64,000 bases of DNA from Armillaria gallica (GCA_037576215.1 JBANDB010000002.1:5890001-5954000); one strand, 5' to 3'. Positions 32,951-44,939 are shown, numbered from the stretch's first letter. A program made the numbers and translations. Notes: a model not told the origin generated them from the letters alone.

Positions 32951-33676
32951 TCGAACCAGATCAGTCCCATCGATCGAGGTTTAGGAAAACGGGAACATCA
33001 TACCGGCATAGGAGTAGACAGACTTGGACGTTGACCTGGTTTTCGTCTGGCACTTAAGACCAACAGTAGCGGCAGAAGGAGATGTAGTGGTCGCAGGTAA
33101 CGTTAATGTTCGTTGATAAAGTTTTGGAATCGGCACAGCGGGCTTCCAACCTAAATCGACCCAACCCTCTGCACTTGGCCTAGCTATTTGTATGAGTTCA
33201 AGGGAGAAACTCACAGGCACTAGCAATCGGCGGAGATAACTAGCGCTATACTCATGGTCAAGGTCACAAGAATTCTCGTTTGTTTGAATCTTTCACCTCA
33301 ACGCGAAACGGCCTCATAACGTGAAGGAAGAGTCAGAGAAGGTCGATCAGGCAGATGTACGGTCATGTGTACCCCAACATGCTGCGGAAAAAACGATTTT
33401 AATATCCCGGCTCCAATAGGTGTAGATATGCGCACCATCGACGGTCGAAGGAAAAATGAGAGAGAGCTCATCCATCTCGTCATTCAAAGAAACAACGTGC
33501 TGGGTGTATTATGGCGAAAAAAGGTGATACATCCGAAGAAAGACATAGTGATACAGTAATCGGAACGAACGCGAAGTTATAGACATAATACAGTACGAAT
33601 ATAATGACTGATCGTGTATGGGTATCCCCGTGCGTAAGAACAGAACGAAAAACAACATTAAGTGCTAGACGAATAA
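32951..33676. other. Intergenic, no recognisable gene
   Basis: A few short frames on both strands without motifs. Minus 33480-33827 has hydrophobic stretches but overlaps the 3' exon of the neighbouring gene in another frame and is probably its 3' UTR. Confidence 0.5.
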
Positions 33677-34723
33677 TCAGAAAAACGAACAGAGATGGTA
33701 AAAAACCCATAATAGCGCCACTAAACCGACATTGGGCGCTATCCATTGTCGAGCTACACCATCCACAAGAGGAACAGCGACGCCAATAGTCGAATTCAGA
33801 CAATTCAGCGCGTTGGTATCTACCCACGAAGGTATCGGCGTATTAGCGGTATCATCCTGTAGTGCTCCGGTATTGTTATAGCCGTCTACCGTCAACGCTA
33901 CCGAGCTCGCACGGTAGTACTGAACAGACTGTTCCGGCTTCGGGTTGCTCGAATCCGAGTCATTGAACGTTATGGGCGCGCTTGATGTAGAGGAAGTGTT
34001 GATCACCGAAGAGCAGTTGCTAGTAAGGTCCGTAATGAGGGAAGCAACGGTATTGTTGTCAGCTACGACATGGAACGTGGCGTTGCCCGAACTTGCAGGG
34101 AATGTGGCGTAGGTCATCACTCCGCCTGGTCGACTCGAGTTATCTGGGCGACCATACTGTCACGTATGATAAGCAGGTGAGCGCAGAAAAAGCACAGACG
34201 CAGTACTTCGCTATTGTGTAGGTACGCGGCCGACCCCAGTCCAATACCGCCCCACGCTAATGGCCAGTAATAGAAAGGGAATCCTAGGCCAGCTACACCA
34301 CGGCTTGCGGTACCTGGATATCCACTTCCATAGGTACTGTCAAGAAGCGTTAACTGACATGCGTCTACTGAGTATGGATGTGGGCATACCTGGTTCCCAT
34401 TACCTGGTCCCTGGTCCCTCCACCTTGCGTTCGTCCAGCAAAGAGCTGCCCAGAGGGTATGGTCGACGCGGCACCTCCGCCCCTTCCATACGACGTAGCC
34501 TGCTTCGAGGACCCACTGCTACTTATAGACTGAGTACGCGTCGAACCTGAACATCTCGTAAGGCGCAGTGCGCAGTGATAAATGGAAGTGATCGTGACGC
34601 ACCGGATGAGCCGCTGCCACTTGAACTACTGCTCTTTCCACCTCCGCCGCTGCTCCCGCCTTTACCGCCGCCCTTGCGACGGTAGACTTTTCGCGCGCGC
34701 TGAGAGATGAAAGGAACGTACAT
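33677..34723 (-). CDS. Gly/Ser-rich protein with C-terminal membrane anchor, 295 residues
   Basis: Exons 34723-34603, 34546-34390, 34336-34207 and 34156-33677 total 888 bases with consistent phases and introns of 50-56 bases. The N-terminus is basic (QRARKVYRRKGGGKGG) and then Gly/Ser repeats. Next come SYGRGGGAAS, RGVAGLGFPFYYWPLAWGG (Gly/aromatic-rich), YGRPDNSSRPGG, VVADNNTVASLITDL, EQSVQYYRASSVALTVDGYN and DTNALNCLNSTIGVAVPLVD. The C-terminus is hydrophobic (GLVALLWVFYHLCSFF). N-glycosylation sites are frequent. I recall a fungal family with this order (Gly-rich, then YGRPDNSSRPGG, then a conserved Cys/Asn domain) of unknown function. The hydrophobic end suggests a tail or GPI-type anchor. 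Confidence 0.7.
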
Positions 34724-35285
34724 GAGTGCGGGACGGAACCTGGTTCCCTTGGAATTTTTATTGTGGCGCAAGTACAGCCTCCATCCTAAATGGGGAAGGA
34801 GACCGGGGTCATCGGCCCGCCATACCGCTGTATAATCAGCCACGAGGCTATGATAATGGTTGTTGATTTTTTAACGCTGTTCACAGACAGTGTTGAAGTT
34901 TAGTATCATCGCATATGGACAGATGAATTGACTTCAATACGGTTGCCGGCATCAGCTAGCTTTCCTCCGCATAGATGTTTAACTGGTCTTCAAGCTTAAG
35001 CTTCATCTTTGAACCCTGGGCCTGGTTAATCGGCGACGAGTCAGTCCGAACTTCCTGGGAGCATCATCATCATGTTCGGAAAAATAATCCATGGCTGTAC
35101 GTACCTGAGAAACAGCGACCCGCGTTGTATAGTGAGCACAAGGTTTGAAAAAAAATAACATATGCGATTACACTGCCTTCCCGGCGATCTATTTCTACAA
35201 CAGGTTCAATACAGCGTGTACATGCTACAGTCAAAGTGATTCAGTTCTACAGGGATACAGGCGATAGAGACTCAGCAGGAAACAG
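34724..35285. other. Intergenic, upstream of the Gly/Ser-rich gene
   Basis: The open frame continues upstream of the chosen ATG to 34843 (MADYTAVWRADDPG), so a longer N-terminus is possible. Nothing else is recognised. Confidence 0.45.
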
Positions 35286-35291
35286 CCCTTC

Positions 35292-37403
35292 TCAGGCAAT
35301 ACAGATATCCACTTTCAGACGTGGGTGCATCGACTCTTTACCCCACGCGAACTCCTCGTACCAATCGATACTCATCTGCGGAGCCTGGATATGATGCCTG
35401 AATAAGCGTGGTAAAGATTAATGATGTCACGAGGAAGAAGCACGAGGAACTTACGTGTCTGTGATATGCTTTACCAAGCCATCAAAAGACCGCATATAGT
35501 CTTCACAGGGAAGGTCACGGCAGTGAATGCTCAAGAATGTTTGATCAAATAGCACGGCCTTGAGGCACTTGACGCTGCTGTTGGACTCCAACAGGCGGCC
35601 GTCCTTGATAACAGCTGCATTCACGTTCGATGTAGGCCCAGCTCTGTGTTTCTCGTAAAAGTGCCGGACCTAGAACGCTATGGGTAAACTGAAGGAGAAT
35701 GGTAATGCGCACGTACCAGTGCTCTCCATCCGTAAGCCGCACTTGTGTAGGTTCCATCTGCGTTACCGTTCCTGGGACAAGACTGGCACTCAAGAAGCAA
35801 TGGGGATACATCTAGCTGTGCTATGGACGCCGTATCTGGATTGAACCCCATGGAGCGAATGACACCCTCCGTGACTCGGCTGAGCGTCTCGTCCCGCATC
35901 AGGCAGTCGGTATTCCATGCACCACGTACCATGTATGTTTTCGAGTTGAGGCGTCTCGTGGGATCAGGCGGCGCGTCTTTGAGGGCTGAGATCGTCAGGC
36001 ATTGGTGGGTGATGGTATCAGGGTAAATGAGAGGAATGAGCTTTTGAGCACCGAGATGGCAGCGTCTGCAAAGTAAGACGATCGACCCCAGCTGAAGACG
36101 GACTAGCTTATCGTCTGGAGACAAGGCCGGGTCAGGTCCAATAACAAATTCTGCTAGCCGGCAATGGACGTGGTATCTCCAAGCAACGCAGAAATCCGGT
36201 AAGCCGGTTCTAACTGGAGCAAAGTGTTGGTCCGTAACCTCGACTTCGGATGGAAGTTCTAGCACCGAGGTGGCGAGTGCAGAATTGAGGAAATCAATGA
36301 GAGAGGGAAGTACAAGGCTTGGAGAGAAGGCGTTCTTGAATTCGCGTAGGATGCCGACAGCAATGATCTTTCGGGAATTAACAACATCCATACGCTCTCG
36401 GGTGAGGCGTTTAAGTTTCATTGACTCCATGTAGGTTACGAGTTTGTCCTTGATATTGGTCCAGACTACGGGAGGCATCAGTATGGTAACCCTCGGAGGA
36501 AAGTATACGTACTTCGATCAGTAAGAGCGCGGGTTTGGTTGACTAGAGGGTGGGTATAGAAGTTGTCGGGGTACTTGATATCGTTGAGTTCGTATTCATA
36601 GCCCATGGTGATAAGTTTTTCCCGTATACTGCAAAGCATCAGCTACATTCTTGTTGAAGAGCGAATGAAAACCCACGCTTGGATGCGGCCAGCCTTTGCA
36701 TCAAAGGAGACATTAGAAGCTGGGCGTCGGTCATACCACAATCGGTAGTGGTCCGCGGCCTGGATATTCATGAATACTATGATCACTCGAGAAAAGCAGA
36801 CTCACCCGTTCATTCGAGAGAACAAATTGTTTTCTCTCCACGATATAGGTGTCCATGTCCTCCGGCTTAAGACTCATGAGCTTTGCACGAACCACATCGA
36901 AATCCTTTGGTAGGAAGTACAGTTCGTCCCAGCTCTTCCTCCCTCCCGTAATTTCTGAAATACCGTCAGAATGGCAGGAATAACGCGCAAAACACTGCAC
37001 TTACTGACGTACTCCAGAGGTATCATGGAGACAATCAGACGAGAAATGGTAACCTCCTCCTGCGTACGGCAAAGGTAGATATCTTGGACTTCTCTCAGGC
37101 TATAAACAGGTCGATATATGCGCATATAACAAAATATATAAAGGGAACATACTGCATTTTGGCGCAGGCATGACATATTCGAATGCGAAGACTGAAGTCT
37201 GGAAATCGGACGTATTTCTGGCAGTGCTATGGCACAACGTCAGTAAATAACATTAGTAGAGCAGAGCAGAACGCACATAGCACTTCGTCTCGTATATAAG
37301 ACTAACCCATGCCGGCTCCGATATACCCTCTGGAGGCTTCGGTAAATTACGAGTCCGAAGAATGAGGTAACTCGTTCTTTTTGCCCATTTCCTCTTTCAT
37401 TTT
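35292..37403 (-). CDS. Zinc-finger F-box-family protein, F-box part missing
   Basis: A multi-exon gene with small introns. Segments in order: RNLPKPPEGISEPAWVSLIY (about 37320); a zinc-binding pair with KCYHCQKY and RIRICHACAKM across introns (37277 and 37153); GGRKSWDELYFLPKDFDVVR and EDMDTYIVERKQFV (36806-36954); ADHYRLWYDRRPASN (36680-36755); IREKLITMGYEYELNDIKYP and HPLVNQTRALTDR; a long helical/LRR-like part in 35678-36478 with LCRRCHLGAQKLIPLI; SNSSVKCLKAVLFD; and a tail HHIQAPQMSIDWYEEFAWGK ending at TGA 35292. I recognise the order from agaric F-box proteins, where an F-box precedes the PKPPEGISEPAW segment. Here an upstream stop in that frame blocks it, so the gene is 5'-truncated or its first exon is not found. 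Confidence 0.65.
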
Positions 37404-38200
37404 CGTCTGCTATTTAAGCTGTCGCTTCAGGATCTAACATGTGTAAACAAATGCTTCGAGACCTTTCTTTCTTTTTTGTGTACGCGTTTCGTCGTTGAGT
37501 TTTGTTTTTAGTTTTTTAATGTATCGTACAAGTAACGTGAACGTTTTTGTTTTTTGAAGAGCAGCTTGGTTACATGTCTGTGGGTTTCGTATTTAAGGAT
37601 GCCGGTAGTAAATACATGTAAATAAATGTGTCTTTAACGTGTTTCTCCAAGAGTACCCTAATTATGTGTTGCTGTTATATATGCATTAGAGGTTATCGAC
37701 TGTTAGCATGTGTGTTGTTATTTTTCTGTGGTGAATAATGGTCATCGTCTATAGATATACTTGAAATTTATGTTTTGATGACTTACAAAAAGTAAAGACC
37801 GTAATTTCCTGTTATGGCTCAAGTTGCGTGCTCAGTAAAATCTCGATCGGAAAGAAAAGATAGCGCCTAGTCGGAGGAGGAAGATGTCAGTAAAGGTGGG
37901 AAGACAGTTAAATAGGAAGAGATATGGCTCAGTATGAAGTGAAATGACTCGATGATTTCGTTTTGAGTATGTGGTCATGCGGGATCTGATGGATATAACG
38001 TCAGTAGATGGTTTGTTTTGATGCATTTTTCCGGACGTACTGTTTAAACTATAGGCTTCAGCTGCAGGCGACGAGTACGTGATATAGCCCAGCCTATCCT
38101 TCTCGTATATCAGCCGGTAGATATCAGATCTCAAATGATAAAGATGTACATTTACGTGTTTCCGAGGGTTCCGAGAACATATCAAGAACTGTTTGTAAGT
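37404..38200. other. AT-rich intergenic stretch
   Basis: Poly-T runs and short frames only, the longest minus 37832-38185 without motifs. An F-box exon for the neighbouring gene would be expected here but is not seen. Confidence 0.45.
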
Positions 38201-38202
38201 AC

Positions 38203-39205
38203 TTAGTAAATCTGGAAGGATGGTTCAGATAATCGTTGGATAGTCAGACGGGAACAACTTACCACCTTCCTATAGTCTTTGGCTTTGAAGGTCACGGTGG
38301 TTTCGTTGGCCTTATATATCCATGCTCGACTATCTACTATTCTGTTCGCCAGTTCGGTTGTAAAAACCATCCCCCCCGTCGGATTGAACCCCCATATGGT
38401 GAAGTGCTTGATTCTGTTCAAGTTCTTGGATGTGTGCCATCCCGCGCTGTCGATTGGTAAGATGGCGCTGTAGGGTATTTGATGACTTACGATATGGTGA
38501 GCGTGCATGTTCCCGACCACCAGATCTGAGCGCCGAAGCGACGAACAGCTTCGTCGAGTATTATTCCACCTCGCTTGCTGTGGAGGGTCTGCTTTGTTTT
38601 GTTCCAGTTGAATAACGGTTGTCTTCCGATTGATTGTCGCTGTACATAATACGCGGGCTTTGGGACAAACATATCTACGAGAAGCAAGGATAAGATGCTC
38701 GAAAAGAAGAACGGGTAAGTGCGTACTGATGCTCCCGGCAAGCCCGAGATTCACAACTGATTTCAGACCCTGAACAAAGACGCGATTTTAGTCACGGCGC
38801 GTACATATATCATTGTACTCGCCTTGGTAGAAAACCAGGACGACATTGAGGCAGAGAAAAGCGTGATAGGCAGAGGATGGGAGATGAACAGTTGGAAAGA
38901 GAGTGAATGCGTGTGGAAAGTCAAGAGTAGTGCGGGAATTAGCTTGGAGGGTCAGGAAAATAAGAGTGATCGGTGCCCGAGTCGACGATCACTGATATCA
39001 CGTTGACTCTAACACCGTTGATTCCTGCTCGAGTAGTTGCTGCTTTACGTTCCAGGAAGCGTATCTTCTGACGGTCTTCATCAAGGTATGTGTTTTCACA
39101 AGTGTTCTGCAGATACTGGCTTGTTCTCTCCACTGTGGACGCTAGTGCGTGTGTATCGGGTTCCTGGTCCACTAGTGGGGTGAGGGCCAGCTCATCCGGT
39201 GGCAA
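38203..39205 (-). other. Possible gene, unrecognised
   Basis: Minus frames 38939-39205 (MPPDELALTPLVDQEPDTHA, helical) and 38203-38754 (contains FTIWGFNPTGGMVFTTELAN and RIVDSRAWIYKANETTVTFK) could be exons of one gene with introns near 38220-38760. I recognise no domain and cannot fix the exon borders. Confidence 0.3.
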
Positions 39206-39239
39206 GACAAGACCGAGTCCTACGTTGTCAGTTAGTCAG

Positions 39240-40910
39240 TATATCGTCAGTACAAGGTGTCAGGAAGGAAGATCACCCGCTTATCTTCAAAGCACCACGA
39301 GCAGCCTCAAAGCTGGGAGAAGTCGCTACCAATTGCCTATGCCAGTGAAAGACTCCGACTCCTACTACACTCTTTCCTTATGCGCTCAATTCCTTCGAAC
39401 TCCCTCCCATCTGAAATATCGTCCGCATGCCATCCAATGCAGCAGTCACCGTGAGCCACTTTGCAATCGAATCACAGAAGAAAATATCGTTCATTCCGAG
39501 GTGTGGGAGCCATCCGCCAAGCAGCGAGTTTTTGACTATACCCTCCGGAAGGACTCTCTATTCTTGCCTGAAGAGAAATCCTCCCAGGTCAAGCTCGCTC
39601 GGAACGTCATCATTTGCAAAGATTGTACAACCTCTCGCATAGCTTGAACCGGGGTTGTCGGAGGAACAAGCTAGTGTATATCATGCCGCTCTCATCCTTC
39701 CCTTTACGTGGGATATGAGTGGCTCATCGCGCCAAAAACAATAAGTTCTGGAGTATCCGTGAGTCTTTGTTTTGCCACTTCTATTCTTCACATTCCTTAT
39801 GAGCCTTTGTAGAGCGTATCCGGATGCTGCTCTTGACTCTCTCGAATGCAATTCGGTAGGACCTGGAGACCGAGAAGTTGAAAAGGAATCGTTTTTAAGA
39901 GTGAGCTCCTTTCGCTATAGTCAAAGATTATTTCTCATTTTCCTACCAGTATCCGATAGACACTTGGACCTAGGACATGGAGCAGAAGTAAACGCCATGC
40001 CAAGTATCGACGTTCTCTCAAAGCATAGCTTTGTGAAGTAAATTTGGCCTCTTACAGATCGAAGTACATTGTTTTCCAATGCACCGTAAATACATTTTAA
40101 CATGAATATATTTCAGTTTCAATGAATATGCAAGGCGATCTTGTGAAAGTATGTGGAACAAGTGGAGGTCGACCGCCTAGCTTGAGAATGACGTGGGATT
40201 CTTCACCTCGGAGGGAAATTGCCAGATTCTGGCTCCGAGCACGCCTCTCTCTTCCATGCTCAGCTTCTAACTCCCTCCCATCCAAAAGACCACGCACTTG
40301 TCGTCCAATCAAACAACCACGCCAGGTCATTTCATCCGGAACCTCTCATTTATTGTTTTGTGTAGCCTGAACCAGTGTTATCGGAAGAACGTGCTGGTGC
40401 CCATCAAGCGGTCTTTTGCCTCAAGACCGTGTTCATACTATCGATCCAAAATGGCAAGCTTCTGAGTTTGCAACCATGGAGTATGACCTGCATAGCATCC
40501 AAGGACCGTGCATACGGGGTCGCCGATGATCTCATCGCCTGCCACATTGGCAGTGACTCCTTATCGAACGTCTTTCACAGTGTTTCGGTTTGAATATGTT
40601 GCTAATCCCATTTTGATCGGAGATCGCTGGAATGCCACGAACTCTTAAGTTTGAAGAGCATTGCGATCTATAGCCGGGAGACAGTGTTCGAGGAGAAGCC
40701 TGAATTAATCCGATTTTTGTACGGCGAAGAGACGAGTTGCAATCATGTGTTACCTGGCACGTTTAATGACGACAAGTGGGATTTGTGAGTGTCTTCGTTT
40801 TGGCGCTCTTCTCTCAATCCTAAAGTATAGGTCAGCATTCGAATCCATGGAGGTGTCCTTGATACAGGTCGAAGATGTGGTCAAGCTGGAGAAACCCCCT
40901 CTCAGACTGT
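39240..40910 (+). other. Two diverged copies of one coding-like segment, plus a spliced tail
   Basis: 39340-39700 and 40210-40480 share AACTCCCTCCCATC followed by related sequence and translate to similar peptides (EPGLSEEQASVYHAA against EPVLSEERAGAHQAV). Downstream, 40620-40785 reads LLSLKSIAIYSRETVFEEKP and GEETSCNHVLPGTFNDDKWD, ending at a GTGAGT donor with an acceptor near 40830. The following exon ends EVSLIQVEDVVKLEKPPLRL and a stop. This looks like a decayed tandem duplication of a small gene of unknown function. Confidence 0.35.
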
Positions 40911-40982
40911 AAGGAAGAATTGGCATTAGTACCTATATACATACATGAGCGGTCAGCTGAGCTTAAATACATTGTTACATCT

Positions 40983-42794
40983 TCACCCAATTCTAAGGTT
41001 TCGTCGGTACATTATAGTGCGTGTATTCCAGGGTGAACTAGGAGGACCTTTGTCACTGGGATAGAAGACCGTTTTATTGGTTCGAGAGGTGGTGTTACCT
41101 GGCATAAACTGGAATCGAGAATATCCTGCATCGACTGGGGCTGACCGTGGTTTATCTTCGACCAGTTGGTCAATATCTTCATCGTCAGACGTTGGAGGGC
41201 TGTACGATGTGCCAACCATATGAGGTCTTGAAACAGGCAGATTGGTGATTGATTGTGGTCCGTCTGGACCAAACAGCTCGCATGTACTACCGTTAGGCTG
41301 CGTTTCGTTATGAGGGCCGTCGCGTGCCGGCGCGTCGTTAGCCATTATGGTAATAGAGTTGTTGGGGTTGGGGCCGCCGGATAAGCTTCTGGATGCTGTC
41401 GTGCGTCTCATGCTGGGTGAAGGTTTGGGAGCCTTGTCGTTGCATGTATTGTTATGCAGAGGTGGGTTAGGATTTTCGTATGCATTACAAAGTGTCTTGT
41501 GATGAGTGAAGTCACAGTCGCACGCCTGCGTGTCGTCTGTCGCTCTTAATGATATGTCAGATATGACAGAAGTGGAAAACCTGTCGTGACGCCGCAATGG
41601 TGTCTCGTGCACCGGTGAAGCACTGATGGGATCTGGATGACCTCGGAAAGTTGTCCTAGTATCTGGATGATCTCTGTTTCGCAAATTTTCCCGAGTGAAG
41701 TCATTGGAGCTTGACTGCCAGGGTAGACGATCACCAGAGAATCCACGGAAGTTGGGGGCAAGTCGTGACGGACGGAATGAACTGTTGGTAGGAAGAGTCG
41801 GCAACTGATATCGAATGAGGAGGTCATCATGACGACAACGATAATAGTCATTACTGTCGGGAGTTGTAGCTTCATAGTTATATGGTAGGCGGAGGGAAGG
41901 TAAACGAAGATCTTCTCGATCAAGTTTGAGAGGGGGTAACTTGCGGTTACGGTTGGGGATGTCAACGAACGAGTTGTGAAGTCTGGGAATGTAATGGTTG
42001 GATTTAACTAATATGTGTGATGGCGAAGTAGGGTTGTGATCGTGACTAGGATGGTGAATCTCCACTGGAGTACATTTCTTTGGAACATGAGCCGGGGATG
42101 CATTCATTTGACGAGACGTCGAACCGTCATTGAAGTTCGCCGGCCGCAGCTCGTCACTGTTTTGTGTGTAGTGTTGTAGTGGTACAGGGCGATTATAGGG
42201 CTGATATCTCTGCTTGTTATTCGCTCCTGATATTCATGACAACGTATCGGACTGGGAATGAAGCAGGGAGTTGCCAGGAATCTTGGCGAGCGAAGAGTAC
42301 CAAGTTGATGATGTGCCGCGCTGATCATTGCCGGCGCGGTGACGTTGACCCCTTGGGGAGTAGGTGTTGTCAATGCTTGCGAGTAGAATATGATGTGAAA
42401 CACCGGAGGTACTGTTCGAAGTCGATGGTGAGAGTCGATTTGTGGCATGGTGTCTGCTTGTAGCGAGCATATCGACTTGAGCGCTATTATGAGACTTTCG
42501 CTCTGGATGTTGTGCTGTAGGAGACTTGAGCAAAGGACGAATTGTCGGACGCTCGGTGTCTGTGTAGGAAGAGTCGTGCTGGTAGAGGGAGAACTCAGTT
42601 TGGATCGTGCTGATGTGAGCGTTAGTGGTTGTCGCAAAGTAAGTTGAGGAAGTATTCACCAAGCTTCAACGTGTTCAGTAAGATCTTCCGGAAGAGTGTC
42701 GTATTTGTTGGGATGGGGGTACCCACGTCTGCTTGTCGATGCCAATTAGTGTGTCATGGTGCAGCAATAAATGTACTCACTGGGGAGTCTGCAT
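40983..42794 (-). pseudogene. Long disordered protein, 569 codons, one in-frame TGA
   Basis: Exon 1 (42794-42781) codes MQTP; exon 2 (42728-42660) codes RGYPHPNKYDTLPEDLTEHV; exon 3 is 42609-40983. The total is 1,710 bases with phases that agree and introns of 52 and 50 bases, which supports the model. The protein is rich in Ser, Thr, Pro, His and Asn, with no predicted fold, for example SPPTSDDEDIDQLVEDKPRS near the C-terminus and FMPGNTTSRTNKTVFYPSD at the end. TGA at 42234-42236 interrupts the frame after QSDTLS; sequence of the same character continues on both sides (ISGANNKQRYQPYNRPVPLQ). It may be a recent nonsense change or the end of a shorter protein. No family is recognised; a regulatory or scaffold role is only a guess. 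Confidence 0.5.
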
Positions 42795-42799
42795 TTTCG

Positions 42800-43330
42800 T
42801 ACGACTAGTAGATGGTCCAGTTTTCTGATTTATATTCCTTCTATCCGGTAGCCTGGTTAGATATGCCAGGCATGGTTCATGGTTAGTGCCTGTCTGCAAG
42901 CGGTAATAAATAAAATAAAATAAAAAAAGGATAACCAGAGATATTGTTAAGGTCGGCCATTAATCAGTAGTCTGGACCGTGCAGCTGTATGACACGAGTT
43001 TTTGGGCGTCGGATTGTCACCGGAAATTTTTCCTTTTTCCTTTCTGCAAGTTCTTTTCGGTCGCTTTTATTTATCGTTGCGTCGGCGTATTATATATGTC
43101 TAGGGTCTCTTGTTCATGCTCTTCCTCCATCATAAATTTCGATTGTTTGAACCTGAATGTCGCATGACGCACCTGTCAATGATAGGTATCTTATGGCATA
43201 CAAGACTGGTACACTCTATTTCAAATGCATCTGTGCCTTAATACCCTAGATACCGCTGTATTGCCAAATATAGATATGAGTTCTTTATAAATATAATAAA
43301 TACAACTATTTTGGGAAAACCTTTTTAGTA
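42800..43330. other. Intergenic
   Basis: Promoter side of the disordered-protein gene, then AT-rich DNA with no recognisable feature up to the foldback element. Confidence 0.45.
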
Positions 43331-43791
43331 TTCACTGCTGGGGCATGTCGGTGTTTATGCCTGAAAGATGGCAGGTAAACACTGGCATGTATTTATAGAT
43401 TTTTTTGAGCATAAAAAACTGTACCATAAAAACCTGGTAAAATACTATCTGCTTCCTTTCTAATCTTTACCTTGGTGTTTTGGCACATGTTTTTGCTACA
43501 AATTATCTAAATAAGTACATGATGTCATTTATGCTGTGTTTTATTGCCTGTAAATGATATTAGGTGTTTATACCCTGGGATTCCAATTGTGTTCTTTGTT
43601 GTGAGCAATTATATCATGTATGATGATTGGTATTTCTTTGAGGTGTTTATGCAAGGAAACACCTATAAAACAAAGGAAAGACCAGGTGTTTCCTGCCATA
43701 AACACCACAAGAAATACCTGCGGTAACACACAGCATCTTTGCTCAGGTATTTTTAAAACAACAACACGATTGGAAATACAGGGTATAAACA

Positions 43792-44183
43792 TATTAGACC
43801 TGAACTCCTATCAAGGATAAACACTGGCTGTCTCGCGTTTGGGCAGTCACTGATGAGTTCCTTAAATGATAGGTGGTACGGCTAAGTCTTTAGTTCTTAG
43901 CGAGGAATTAAGTGATAATTTCGGTATAGATTAATGTTAGCTCGAGGCTGGGGTACGTACAACAAGAGCTACTACTTAAATACTTGGAGTGAGGGTCTAT
44001 GCATAGATCGTCCATGAGAGGTTGGAGCTAGAGCACGCAACATTGAAGCGAGAACATGCAATATCAAAGGGACAGCATGGGAGCAAAGAGATAACATGGG
44101 AATGCACACAGTTACCCCTATGATTGATGGCCTGGTGTGAGAGATAAGATAAGATAAAGGAAAAAAGTGAATAAATCATAACA
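43792..44183. mobile_element. Solo LTR, 392 bp, related to the gypsy LTRs, duplication AAACA
   Basis: Begins TATTAGACCTGAACTCC and ends AATAAATCATAACA, flanked by AAACA at 43787-43791 and 44184-44188. It shares its layout with the 490-bp gypsy LTR at 9496: start, CGCGTT...CAGTCAC, TTTCGGTAT, TTAGCTC, GAGGGTCT, GATAAGATAAGATAAA and the same end. It is a diverged family member left by LTR-LTR recombination. The TG start has become TA. Confidence 0.85.
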
Positions 44184-44255
44184 AAACACCTAATATCATT
44201 TACAGGCAATAAGACTTAGACACAACACAAATGGCATCATGTACTTATTTAGATA

Positions 44256-44756
44256 TGTTGGAAACACTAGGTTTGTAGTGGGTAGACTAGTGGCTGGTAA
44301 AGCCAGACTAATGAACTTGTATTCTCTGTTTGATATTCGAGCTCACATCATCACCAAGTGACAGTGCTGATCATTAACTGTCGATGTGCTCATCTTACCA
44401 GTCGCCACTTGTTAATGTCTTGCCATTATTCTTTCATTAGTTGTAGGTATTTGTTGCTTATACCCACAGCTTTTAGTTAGAATCGTCATATAAAAGGACT
44501 GTACTTGAGTAGTATATGCCATCTTGTTTGCAACGGATATACAACACCCTTTCCTCTTGCTCATTTCATGGTCCCAAGCCTTGCGATTCCAATATTCTCT
44601 GGCTCCTACAGAGCCTGTATTTATACTACGAAAACTATCTAGAATGTTTTACTAAACTCATCCATAAGCAGTAAGTATCAGTCCCAAGGTCATCTAGCAT
44701 CATGCCAACTTGAACCTTCTACACTCTTCTTGTGGCTTCCCACGATATCTCCAACA
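44256..44756. mobile_element. Solo LTR, 501 bp, Copia-like ends, duplication AGATA
   Basis: Starts TGTTGGAAACACTAGG and ends ATATCTCCAACA, with AGATA at 44251-44255 and 44757-44761. Removing it rejoins the right arm of the foldback element. TGTTGGA/TCCAACA ends are typical of Copia LTRs. No internal region is present. Confidence 0.8.
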
Positions 44757-44939
44757 AGATAATTCATAGCAAAAACATGTGCCAAAACACCAAGGTAAAG
44801 ATTAGAAAGGAAGCAGATAGTATTTTATCAGGTTTTTATAGTACAGTTTTTTACGCTCAAAAAAATCTATATAAATGCATGCCGGTGTTTACCTGCCATC
44901 TTTCAGGCATACCCACCGACATGCCCCAGTAGTGACTGT

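Larger units (their letters stand above)
43333..44934. mobile_element. Foldback/MITE-type element, about 700 bp without its two solo-LTR insertions
   Basis: The left arm 43333-43565 (CACTGCTGGGGCATGTCGGT...) matches the reverse complement of the right arm over nearly its full length at high identity, up to 44934. The inner part also pairs (AGGTGTTTATACCCTGGGAT... with its complement ending at 44190). The arms are studded with GGTGTTT(A)T / ATAAACACC motifs in both directions. The right arm is broken by two solo LTRs, each with a perfect 5-bp duplication, and pairs with the left arm only after both are removed. There is no coding sequence. The outer duplication is not certain. Confidence 0.75.

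Noticed and set aside
42234..42236. Intron removing the TGA in the disordered gene
   Set aside because: The best GT-AG pair nearby (about 68 bases, ending ATATCAG) would shift into an immediate TAA.
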